NCBI GenBank assembly: GCA_027922465.2
Contig: BQMF02000296.1
Location: 186,001 to 250,000 of the forward strand
Length of the DNA: 64,000 nt
Source: Turritopsis dohrnii
Taxonomy: Eukaryota > Cnidaria > Hydrozoa > Anthoathecata > Oceaniidae
Direction of reading: 5' to 3'
Positions 33,709 to 44,986 of this stretch are shown piece after piece. The notes below the pieces were generated by a model. That model saw nothing but the letters and a program-made list of their open reading frames with translations, was not told the origin of the DNA and ran no database searches. Numbering within the stretch: position 1 is the first letter of the stretch; every line of letters starts with the position of its first letter. A program made the translations under genes and the position numbers.

Positions 33709-35195
33709 ATCCCGTTTGCAAAAGTTTTGAAAGCTAGCAGATTGATTTCAAAGGCCAAAAAGGATGGTCTTGAGAGTATGTTTGCCTATATGCCTCCTAT
33801 GAATGTTGCTTTTTGTAAAATTACATCAAAGTAAGATAAGTTTGGTACCAATCTATGCAATTTATATTTTAAAACTGCGTATTTAAAGATTGCGTTAAAT
33901 TTTCTAGGGTGAAGGTTGGCTATTTTGTCAATTGATTAATGTCCTTTCTATGTTCTCATGTGACTTTTTATATTTGCATGACATTAGTTTTTTGTGATTA
34001 TATTCAAACTACAGAAAATGACTTCTTTTAAGGCTTTATCAGCATCTTATGATTGATAAATCGCTTCCACGTTCGCCATTTTGAAAATACAATAAAAAAA
34101 AAAAAATCTCCACTATTTACAAGATTATCAAAGATCGGTTTCAGGGCAAATCAATAACTTCGTATCAACCTGTACATAGAATAAGCCGTTGCTTGGCTTT
34201 TGGAGATAGAACATAATAATTTTAAGGCGTTATAACGAATAAGGAGATAAAACAATATCAGACTGGCATTTGAAGGAGATTTTGTGCTTGATTTTGGAAA
34301 AAGCTCATGGAGAAAGAACGAAATGATCCTGAAAAGTTTGAAAACAATCGGAGCTCATTTTTTCCAAAAATGGAGATAGAACAAAATAATTCTCACCTAA
34401 CGAGATGTTAAATTATCATGTAAGGATATTCCACACCGTTACCGTTAATAATTTCAGATTTCATCTTAAGTCGACAGGGTTTTCGGAATAAAATTCCCCA
34501 AGTTTTCCCTGGCATTCCTCGACTTTTCCAGGGTTCCAGCAGACAACCTACAGGTCATGGTTAAAGTAAATACAAACTTGTTCAAATTTATTTTGTTTTA
34601 ATGATACAGGTGGTCTAAGAGTGTTGTCACTTTCAAAAATAATGAACTGAATGAAAATAGTGAGAAAATGAAGTCAAAAGTTTTCTACAAGGGAAACTCC
34701 ACAAGAGTCAATCATGCATGCAATCATGCAGTCAATACACGCCCCAGATATTAAAGTAAATAAATGAGTACATAAGATGAGACTGAGAATACTGCTAACA
34801 CATCAGTCATTAGCAATCAAATTTTTTGTCTGGGTACTGAATGACAGTCACATTTTGTTCTTAATTGGACAGCTAATTTTCAGGTATTCGTTTTACAGGA
34901 TACTTTTATTTATCAGATGTTTGTCCTACATATTGTATCCCACAAACTTTACAGGTTAATAAATGTACCAAACATTTAGAATTACAATCAAACTTATTAT
35001 TTATGTGATAAACTTTAACTTGAGTCTCTTTAACTTACACAAAAAGTCACAAACTTCCATCTACTTTAAAAGGAAGTGTTTCCAGAAGGTTTCTAAAAAA
35101 TTTGCTAAAATTTAAATCCGCAAAAAAATTTGGCAAGCTGTCAACTACAAATATTGTTTTACTATGAAAACATTCACACTCGTTAGAAAGTTTTT
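33709..35195. other. Non-coding stretch
   Basis: No recognised gene. 34190-34410 holds dispersed GGAGATAGAACA repeats related to 29519-29748. Confidence 0.4.
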
Positions 35196-35360
35196 AGATT
35201 TCTGCGTAAGCAAGAAAGCTATTACAACCGGCTTTCGTTTTCTTCTTTTTGGATTTCTGCGTAAGCAAGAAATACTTTACGATCGTCCGTGTTTTTCTGA
35301 TTTTTGGATTTCTGCGTAAGCAAGAAATACTTTACGATCGTCCGTGTTTTTCTGTTTTTT
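35196..35360. repeat. Three tandem copies of a 55-bp unit
   Basis: GATTTCTGCGTAAGCAAGAAA starts at about 35197, 35252 and 35307, a period of 55. The second and third copies are almost identical (ACTTTACGATCGTCCGTG follows); the first has diverged. A T run then leads into the repeat array. Confidence 0.85.
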
Positions 35361-35370
35361 TTTTTTTTTT

Positions 35371-35803
35371 TCATCTTACTGTCCAAACCTACGCATTTTT
35401 GTTTCTTAAATTTCATTGGTTCATAAAAAAGCCGTCTCAATCGTGATTGGTGCATAATGCCCGATTTCTACGAAAGGGTGCTAATTTAGCCACCTCCACT
35501 TAAATAGCGATAGTTTATTGGCTGATTTTCGCCATGCCATGTGATCGTCCACAAAACGTTTTAAAAATGGCAGCGAAAGAACGTGTGTAGTTTGCTAAAA
35601 GTTTCTTTGATGGAAATATGGCTTTAAAAGAAGTTAATACAGCTTATAATTTTATATAAAGAATTGCATTACTGTTGGGAACTTATCATGTTCACAAAAT
35701 TAAATTACAATGTGGTTATTCTGTTTTTTGAAAGAAGTTTTCTTGAAGTTTAAAATATGAAAACAGTGCCAATACATGGTGTGTGGAAGAAAAGGTATTT
35801 CTT
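35371..35803 (+). mobile_element. Repeat-array unit 1 (3'-truncated)
   Basis: Begins TCATCTTACTGTCCAAACC and closely matches unit 3 (37625-38045) through GGAAGAAAAGGTATTTCTTG, then stops without the double hairpin. No ORF. Confidence 0.7.
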
Positions 35804-35818
35804 GTCTTCGTTTTTTTT

Positions 35819-37617
35819 CATCTACTGTCCAAACCTACGCATATTTGTTTCTCAAATTTCATTGGTTCATAAAAAAGCCGTCTCAATCGTGATTGGTGCA
35901 TAATGCCCGATTTCTACGAAAGGGTGCTAATATAGCCACCTTAACTTCAATAGCGACAGTTTATTGGCTTGATTTCCGCCATGTCATCATCCGGGTATTT
36001 TTCGACTTTACGTTTGCACGCCGTTTGCATAATGGCAGAAGAAACCGAAGAAACCCACATAGACTTCCACATTGATTGATCAATACTGAATAGATTTAAA
36101 AGAAGATTTACACTTTCAAAACCAAAAGTAAAAGGTAGAAATTTATGATTATCTTACAATGATTCTACTGCGTTCATTTCTTTCTAAAAACAAGTTCTCA
36201 ATGTTTTGTAGAAACAGTGTGTGCAACTTTTATTTTTTGGAAAATGTCTGGGATTCTTTTAAGCCTTTCTAGATACAAAATACCGTTTGTTTCATGTGTG
36301 AGCTGTAGTGCTGTTTAAGCTCTGGATACATACAGCTCAGCTCAGTTTCCTCTTCAGTTCCAACAACATACAAGAATGTTCTGTCTACCCTCTGCCTGTG
36401 CATCTCATTTTATGTTTGATGTTTCTCTAGCTATTTCTGCTTATATACTTGTATAGTTCTTGGCTGTATTATTAATGTCCTGAGTTAGGAATGGGGACTT
36501 ACTATTTACGATAGCAAATTGAAACTTACCTTGATTGTCTGTAAATTCTAAATACTGGACATCTTTTAACGCAAATTTCTGTTTTCAGTTATAGTTTAGA
36601 TCATATTTGTCATAATCCTAATCTTTGTTTACTTTTTGTGTTTGGGAAGTCTTTTCGTAATTAGGAAGATTGACCGTACATACGTAATCACAGTGATATC
36701 TGAAAGCATATAAGTTTGATGTTATTTTGTTCATTAAGTTTATTAGGAGTTAATGTAAGGTTCGTATTGTGTCAGTTATGCTTTCATAATGCCCTGGCGT
36801 GTATACGTAATTAAAACTTTATTGCTTTTTAAGTTCCTGAATCAATTTTTATAATCTTTTCATGAAATTTAGTTCAGATAATGCATGTTTTTTGAATTAA
36901 AAAGATGGCAATGACATATTGTTACTGGAATTAAAGCACAAATTTCTGTTTTCAGTTATGTATGTTGATTTTGTATGTATAGAGGAGTTTCTTAGTGACG
37001 TAATGTTTATAAACACCAGTGTTCTTTGCTCGATATTTACGGTATATTGCAACATAGAATATCATTAATCAAGTCATTTTCCTGTGAGTATGCGCACGCA
37101 GCCTCACAGGAAATAAAAGTCTCTTTATACACTTCAAAATGTTGTCACTTTATTTGGTTCTCTGGAGTCCCCTTAAAGACAATCGACATTAGAAAGTTTC
37201 AATACACATTAGCACTTCCTATCTATTTTCGTACATTGTATTTGATTTTTAGTATGTACAAGGTATAAAAGTGTAATTAACATTGGAAGCTCGTCTACAT
37301 ATAGATGTATTTAGTATCATTAAAATCTAGTTTATTGGTTAATCAAGTTTTGCATAGTGACAATTATGTTTTTTCCAGATTTTTGGGGAGTACATGATCA
37401 GAAATTTAATAAATATATATTGCGGATTAAACTTTTCTTAAATTTCAAGAATGTCATAGTCTTTCTTTTTTGTAATGACAGCTATATATTTTTCAGTAAT
37501 AATCATTCAGCTTGATTGTACAAACAGTTTTTTATGAAAAGTTAAAGAATGACATAAAGAAAAGCTCATTTTCTTCTTCGATTTTGCAGAAATCCTTCTG
37601 CCCGCTAGGGCATCTTG
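35819..37617 (+). mobile_element. Repeat-array unit 2 (full length)
   Basis: Starts CATCTACTGTCCAAACC and ends with two hairpins: GCAGAAATCCTTCTGC and TGCCCGCTAGGGCA, then TCTTG before T. No coding frame of note. Head-to-tail junction with unit 3. The terminal hairpins and T-rich junctions suggest a rolling-circle (Helentron/HINE-like) non-autonomous family; this is inference. Confidence 0.6.
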
Positions 37618-37624
37618 TTTTTTT

Positions 37625-38807
37625 TCATCTTACTGTCCAAACCTACGCATTTTTGTTTCTTAAATTTCATTGGTTCATAAAAAAGCCGTCTTAATTGTCA
37701 TTGGTGCATAATGCCCGATTTCTACGAAAGGGTGCTAATTTAGCCACCTCCACTTAAATAGCGATAGTTTATTGGCTGATTTTTGCCATGCCATGTGATC
37801 GTCCACAAAACGTTTTAAAAATGGCAGCGAAAGAACGTGTGTAGTTTGCTAAAAGTTTCTTTGATGGAAATATGGCTTTTAATACAGCTTATAATTTTAT
37901 ATAAAGAATTGCATTACTGTTGGGAACTTATCATGTTCACAAAATTAAATTACAGTGTGGTTATTCTGTTTTTTGAAAGAAGTTTTCTTGAAGTTTAAAA
38001 TATGAAAACAGTGCCAATGTGGAAGAAAAGGTATTTCTTGTTTTATTTTTGCTCCAAGCCTTTTTAAATATGAAAGACCTTCGTGTATTTTGTATGTGTA
38101 TGCATGTTTGAAGTCAATTTTTAGAAGCTTTTGGATTTTTAAAGCTCAGCTTAGCTTCCTTTCAGCTCCTCCCCAACATCACCAACATATGCACTTTATA
38201 CAGCTATTTATACTATATTTAGTAGCAATTTTTGGATGTATTCTGGCTATATCAGCTTATCTCTTTTCTCCCTACGTATGTTGTATTTTTTTTAACTTTT
38301 AGATTAGATATGAGCTTTAATTTCTAAGTATATAATTATTATTATTTTTTATTCTGAGGAGATCAATATAGAAACTTTATATTATTAGTTTGTGCTGCCC
38401 AAACGATATGTTGGTTACTGCCAGTATACACAATCTTTTTATAGGATTCGTTATATTTAATGTGGTTAAATTAAAGTTTCGTATTGTGTCGATGCACTTT
38501 TTTGGAGTACGTGGGTGGCAAATATCCAGTAACAATCATTCAGCTTATTCGTACAAAAAAAACAGATCTTCATAAATGATCTCCGCGATAGCATAAAGAA
38601 AAGCCCCTTTTTTATGTTATGGTAGGCTGACTTTCTTGACGAACATTGTCAGTCGCATCAATATTTTTGTTTATTTAATGCTGATGCTTCTCGAGCTGAA
38701 TGATGTGACTGTCTTAGTTTTGCAGGACTAGTGTGCTAGTGTTGCATTTTTGTGGCATTTTCAGCAGCAAAGCTTGCAGAAATCCTTCTGCCCGGTAGGG
38801 CATCTTG
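37625..38807 (+). mobile_element. Repeat-array unit 3
   Basis: Same start as unit 1. Near-identical to unit 1 for about 420 bases, then unique, ending with the double hairpin (TGCCCGGTAGGGCA variant) and TCTTG at 38807. Confidence 0.65.
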
Positions 38808-39946
38808 TTTTTCTTACTGTCCAAACCTAGCGGTTTTTTGAAAATTCATGCGTGCGTTTACATGAAACCAAAACGTCGTGCAACGCATGTCACCCAGCGA
38901 AGAAACCCTTTTAGATTTACAAGTTTCTTTGGTCAATATTAAATGGATTTTTAAGAGCATATACATATTTTAAGATGAAAACAAAATCTATAGAAGAAAC
39001 TTCGAATTATTTTGAACTGTGATCATTCTTTTCTAAAGAAGATTTCAACATTTTGTAAACAGAAGAGTGAAAAAGTTATGTTGTTTGTTTTTAGTGAAAA
39101 CACAAAACATCTTCGTTTGTTTCATGTATGGGCTGTTATTCTTTTTAAGCTGTGGATACTGAAGCTCAGCTTAGAGTCCTCCTCAGCTCCAACATCAAAA
39201 ATGTGGGTCTACTGATGTTTTAATGTAATGTTTTAATGTTTGATGATAATTTTTTAATGTTTTAATGTTTGATTTGTTTTTAAGTTACATATATTGTCAA
39301 TGATCTTTATTACAAATGGCTTTCCTAAATATAGTAGCGAATTCAAACATCTTCCAATTGCCTGCAAACTCAATACACAGCAAATCATGTAACAACCCAA
39401 AATTTTCCTTTCAGTTATATAAATATGTGTGTGTGTGTGTGGTGACTTAGAAGTTTAGAGCATGCATAGGTTTATTTTTTAAATGATCAAAATCTTTGTT
39501 TGGTTTTTGTGTTTGTGTTGGGAAATTAATATTGGGAATTACGTTTGTAATTAAGGAGATTGACAGTACATATCAAATGTTTAAAGTTTATGATTTACGT
39601 ACGTAGTCACTGTGTGTGAGATCTGAAAATATCAATATAAACATAAGCTGATTTTGTACTCCCAAAAGAAGGGATGTTTTATGCCATTCAGATGCAATTA
39701 AGTTTATCGGTGGTGTATACGTATATGCAATGAAGTTTCGCGTAGTGTCAATTACAGTTTTGCAATGCCTTTGGGTGCATATGAATGTAATCAGAAATGT
39801 AATGTTATGTAAAAATCATTCAACCTTTCTTAAATTTCCTAAAGATTTTTTTTAAACTGATCATGAATTTCAACTTAGATGAAGAATATAAGTGCATGCC
39901 ATATTGTTAATCAAACTAAAACAGAAATTTCTGGTATGAGTTAACT

Positions 39947-41306
39947 ACTAGTATCCCGTGTAAAAATTTTTTACGGGTTTAATTCTGTAAATGACATCTC
40001 AAAAATCACAGCATAAAAATACAGAAGTGCATCAGTGTTGTAAGTACATTAAACTCTCTGTAATTCCCTAAAAACCTTAGTAAGTTAGGGTTAATAATAA
40101 TAGGTGCAGGTACCATAAAATTCGTTTGAATTAGAGAGAGATAGAATTTGGAGATCCTAACTGTATTACTGAACTCTAAAAAATATACCAAAGCATGTAT
40201 GATCGTTCAGTGGCAACCAACCGTTACGGAGGTATCGTCGATCAAACATTTGAGTGGCATCAAAGCTCTATTCGTCACTCCTTCGTCAACGTCTCATTGA
40301 CCATAAAAAATGTCAGTTATTTTCTCAGAGGTTCTAGAGATATTTTCCAAATAACTTCGCATCTCTAATTGAAAAAGCAATGCAATAGTTCCCCTGATTT
40401 AAAGATCCACTTAAACAGACGCCATCTAGGTTAAGCATTTTTCCAGGTTTGCAATCAACACTGGAGCGCAGAACAAAAAAAGTCGTTTTACTTGGAAGAT
40501 CTGAAACCATTAAAAATGAAATTACGCGCTGTGCATCTACTTTTTTCAATGCAATAATGGTTCCCCGTGGATTAAAAAAATCTAACGTCAATACGAAAAA
40601 AAAAACACTCCTCACCCTTTTAATTAAAAATCTCTAAGTATTCCGGCTAAGCAATTTTAGTTTACTATCAACACTAAAGTTCTAAGCAAAAAGACTTTTT
40701 AATTAGAAGATCTGAAACACATCAAAATATTCATAATAAATCTTTCACGATACGATATATGTGCAGTAGCAAAAATACATTGTGTGTACAGGAAAACAAC
40801 AAAAAGATTAAAATCGTTGTAACTGTTCATTGAATCCATACCCCAACGTATATAAAAGCCAAACGCGGAAGTCGTAAAAGTGTCAAAATATGAATTGTAA
40901 ACAATTGCGATTTTCTTGTACGAACCCAGAAGGTCATGATTAAAAACCATGATATTCATTTCTTCAATAGCGTATTATTGGAAAAGTAATGACGCAGAAA
41001 CCCTATTCATACTATAAGAAAACAAAACAAACAAACAAAAAAGTCCTAAAGCGTACTTACCCTAAAAACATTAATAAATCTTTGTGCAATACCTTCGTTG
41101 TTGTCTATTGTTTCTTGATCTTGCGAATGATAAAAAAACGATCGATTGCAATGCAATGTTTTCCCCTATACTAATCGTAGAAAAATATTAACCGCCGTGG
41201 TTTGACACTCTATTATGAATAAGTGACCGCAAAAACGACCCGTAATTTTAGAGAGTGAAAGCGTGAAAAAAAGCGGATGCACAGCACGTATTAGAATATA
41301 GATATT
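39947..41306. repeat. Nested repeat family, copy 1
   Basis: Starts ACTAGTATCCCGTGTAAAAA and continues TTTTTTACGGG, so the start itself forms a hairpin. Internally, a segment with CAACACT(G/A)(G/A)AG...AGATCTGAAAC occurs twice, about 210 bases apart. Copy 2 follows head to tail at 41307. It ends in a region with TACTAATCGTA. Confidence 0.65.
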
Positions 41307-42780
41307 ACTAGTATCCCGTGTAAAAATTTTTTACGGGTTTTAATTCTAAAAGTGACGTCTCAAAAATTGTTTCGAAAAATTAAATCACAGCATGACGAAC
41401 AGAAAGGGTGTCAGTGCTGTAAGTACTTTAAACTTTAGATATAGGAGGGCAGAACAGTCGTTTTACTTGGAAGATCTTAAACCCATCAAAAATAAAAATA
41501 CGCGCTGCGTGTGCATCGGCTTTTTTCACTTTGTAAAAAGATGCAATGCAATGGTTGCCCGTGATGAAAAATCTAACGTCAATACGAAAAAAAAAACACT
41601 TCTCACCCTTTTAATTAATAAACTCTAGGTATTCCAGCTAAAGCATTTTTAGTTCACTATCAACACTGGAGTTATGAACAGAAAAACTTTTTAATCGGAA
41701 GATCTGACACACATCAAAATATTCATAATACATCTTTCATGATAGTAGTAAAAATAAATTGTGCGTACAGGAAAACAACAAAAATGCTGGATAAATAAAC
41801 TGTGTTCTAACTAAATAGATCTACCGGGTGGTCCAAAAAAAACGTGTCCAAATTTATTTTATTTATAAAGCTTAGTGTCTTTTACCTAGAGTCGCAGAAA
41901 TTCGCACCGGAAAACTATAAGTACTTTTGGGCTCAAAAACGGAAACCGGACTCAAACGAATGGATTTAGGGACAACTATGATATTTTTTCTAGATACCAC
42001 TTATTTTTTATTGCAGGAAAATCGTAAAAGATTGACGTCAAAAAGGTGAAATGAAATTTGACAAGCCGAGTTTAAAACAATCAAAATTTAAGTTAAGCTA
42101 AAATGCATTGCATTGATAATTTTGGAGAAATTAAGGATTAAATTTTGGACATGTTTTTTTTGGACCACCCGGTATAATATTTTAACTTTGGTTTAACTTC
42201 AAACAAAGAGAATATACCTATCCATACTAATTGACATCATCGTGTTAGTAAACAACAACATCTTCTGCAGCCATTTTCAAACACTTTTCAAACACTCTTT
42301 ACTTCCATATTTCATATCTGAAAACAAAATAATAATACTTTAAACTACTACTAATTTAAACTACTACTTTCCAGCACACTTTCCTACTGTAAACATATAC
42401 TTAAAACACTTTCTTCTGCTATTTCTTTTCCACTGAAATTACGCTACCATATTTATACACTGAAAAACATAAAACTAATTTCTTCGTTTGGAAAAACTGC
42501 TTTTATGCTTATGTGAGGTAACTTTCTCTATTTTGCAGAAGATTTTCTTCTATAAACATACACTAAATACCTCTGTAAACTTTCTTTTCTTTCCAGCAAG
42601 TGTAGTAAACCTTTCACCTTTCACCTTCGTCTGCTTCGTGCTAAACTGTCTGTAGACTACGGGATTTACTAACGGATTCCGTCGGCAACCAATCAAAACG
42701 GCGAAAAAATAATTTCTTGCGTTTTGATTGGCTTAAAAATAACTGACGTTAGATGCCCCGTGCTATTATACTAATCGTGA
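41307..42780. repeat. Nested repeat family, copy 2
   Basis: Same hairpin start (41314-41336) and the same two internal blocks as copy 1 with moderate divergence. It carries the 349-bp MITE 41824-42172. The end is near a TACTAATCGTG word at about 42770. Confidence 0.6.
41824..42172. mobile_element. 349-bp mariner-like MITE
   Basis: TA on both sides (41822-41823, 42173-42174). Inverted ends CCGGGTGGTCCAAAAAAAAC continue as (G/A)TGTCCAAA for about 33 bases in all. No ORF. The TA duplication and end type suggest Tc1/mariner origin. Confidence 0.85.
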
Positions 42781-43304
42781 ATGTGTCTTGCGTGGTCTAA
42801 CTGCCGCTATATGACCACGATTAAGAAGATTTTGGCCGTAAATTTTTAAAAAAACCATCACTCTCTAAGTTAAATGTGTTACACACGATTGCGGATTATT
42901 ATAAGTAGATGTATGTTGATTTTAGTCGATATAAATGTATTTTGCATGACCAAAATTTATATGTTCTTTGAAAAATGTTTTGAGTTTATGAGTTATGATC
43001 ATATTCATTAAGATATCTGATAGGATCCATGTATCTTTTATATTATTTTCTATCAACAAACATGTTGTTTAGTTTATTGGCAGTTATACATTATAATAAA
43101 GTTTCTCATTGTGTCAATTATGCCTTCAAAATGTCCTGAGAAGCATGTAATTAGGAATGTAATATATTGTAGAAATTATTCAACCATTCAATGATTCAAA
43201 ATCATTCAAGTTTCAAGAATGCTATTATAGTATTTCATTTTTCATATTTTCATTTTTTAACTGATTTTGCAGAAATCGTTCTGCCCGTAAGGGCATCTTG
43301 TTTT

Positions 43305-43762
43305 TCTTACTGTCCAAACCTAGCGGTTTTTTGAAATTTCATGCGTGCACTTACATGAAACCAAAGCACCGTGCATGGCATGTCAGCTATACATTTACAA
43401 AAGTTTCTTTGATCAATATTAAATGTATTTTGAGACATAAAACATATTTTAAGTTAAAAAAGAAAATTTGTAGAAGAAACTAATAACTATCTTGGACTGT
43501 GATCATCGTTTCTTACTAAAAAGAAATTCTCAACGTTTTGTAAACAATAGAGTCAAAAAAGATTTATAATACAATTATTAAACACATGTGCTTCCGTGGC
43601 GCAGTTGGCTACTGGACTTGTCTGATAACTGAGAGGTCGGTGGTTCGAGCCCACCTAGGTCGTTCAACATTTTCTGTCGAATTTTATAAATTTCATAACA
43701 TATTTCATTTTTCATGCTTCAAAAGATTTTGCAGAAATCTTTCTGCCCGTAAGGGCATCTTG
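43305..43762 (+). mobile_element. Repeat-array unit 5 with tRNA-like insert
   Basis: A compact unit of 458 bases: the same start as unit 4 and the same double-hairpin end (43731-43762). It contains the tRNA-like sequence at 43590-43662. Confidence 0.65.
43590..43662 (+). pseudogene. tRNA-Ile-like pseudogene or SINE head
   Basis: A good A box (TGGCGCAGTTGG) and B box (GGTTCGAGCCC), with a perfect 5-bp T stem GGTGG/CCACC. The anticodon loop reads CTGATAA, giving anticodon GAT (Ile). The acceptor stem pairs at only about three of seven positions and the anticodon stem is weak, so it is not a working tRNA. The polymerase III promoter boxes remain intact. Confidence 0.6.
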
Positions 43763-44986
43763 TTTCAAGTTGAAAAGGGGATTCACAACAGATATCAACT
43801 GAATAAAAGTGGGCCTGCAATTTTTAGAAAGAATCTTAATAGCATTATTCACAAAAGTAAATCCATGCAAATTGCCCCCAAAATTGTATTCACGATTCCA
43901 GGAAAAGTTATCTTATTTTCATCACTTGCGAGATAAGATTTCTTAAACAGTTTTTTTTTTATTTTCACTCATTTGTGAAAAACGATTAGCTGCCCTTACT
44001 TCAGGCGCCAGAAACAGTTCCACAAAATATAAACAACATATCTGTTTATCGTGTTATTTAAGGCATTTTAATGCTTACATTTGCCCTGGCTTTTCTTTAT
44101 TAGTCTATTATCCCGTATTATCTGAAGAATATTTGGTTCTGTATAAAAAGGCCATTTTACTATGGATAATGGGATAGGATTCTTAGAATCGTTAATCAGA
44201 AAAAGTATTGGAAATGATGTGGTATTTACAGTTATGATAAACAATGGCGAAACTAGAACCTTGCTATTTCTTGTGCTTGTGACAAAAATTCATTATTACT
44301 CTTCAAGCATAAGATGATTCTTTTTAAGCCTTAACTCCGGCAAGTCACTTGTTTTGTATTTCAATATTTTTTGATTTTTAGAGAAGAAACTAACTTTTCG
44401 TAAGCTTGGAAGCATAAATTGTTTCTATCTTCTTTCAGCCACTGCTTATCATGAAGTACAACAATTTTTGAATTTGATGCTTTTATGACAAACCCATTAA
44501 ATTTTTAAAGCTATGTCAAGTTGAAATATTCAATAACACCGGCTGTCACTAAGTTCGCAGCTTTAGGATGCTCCATTATTCTAAAGCATGTAAAGTGTAC
44601 ACTAAAGCAAATCTCACATCTCTAACAGCCAACCCTGGTTGACTCGAAATGATCGAAAAAACTTTCGCTATGGCAAAAGGTAGATTAATCAAAAATGTAG
44701 TTCAATATGAACTCGAAATTTTGCTCATATTAATTCTATTTCACAAAATAAAAGAGCTCATGCAGTTAAATATTACTGCACTACTTCAACTTCCAAACCA
44801 GTATTTCTCAGTAAAAGTTTCCGAAAATTTTGGGTTCAATCCTGAACATACATTCTTCCATTAGACAATTTCTAATTTCACAATGTTTGGTAGGAAGAAA
44901 AACAAATCATCTTTTTTTCTAAAAATTCCAAACATTGTTTCGATATTGTGAACTGTTTTCTTTAGAACTGCACTTAGATTGTAAAA
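43763..44986. other. Upstream region of the 544-aa gene
   Basis: No recognised coding exon. A 71-codon ATG frame at 44649-44864 has no motif and is left uncalled. No clear TATA box or initiator found. Confidence 0.4.

Larger units (their letters stand above)
38813..43300 (+). mobile_element. Repeat-array unit 4, interrupted by other elements
   Basis: Starts CTTACTGTCCAAACCTAGCG and ends with the double hairpin at 43269-43300 (TGCCCGTAAGGGCA variant). Its 4.5-kb span includes the tandem pair at 39947-42780. AT-rich non-coding sequence makes up the rest. Confidence 0.55.

Noticed and set aside
43590..43662. Functional tRNA-Ile gene
   Set aside because: The acceptor stem pairs at only about three of seven positions and the anticodon stem is weak, so it cannot fold as a working tRNA.
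44649..44864. 71-codon ATG frame upstream of the 544-aa gene
   Set aside because: No motif or homology cue; length is within chance for AT-rich DNA.
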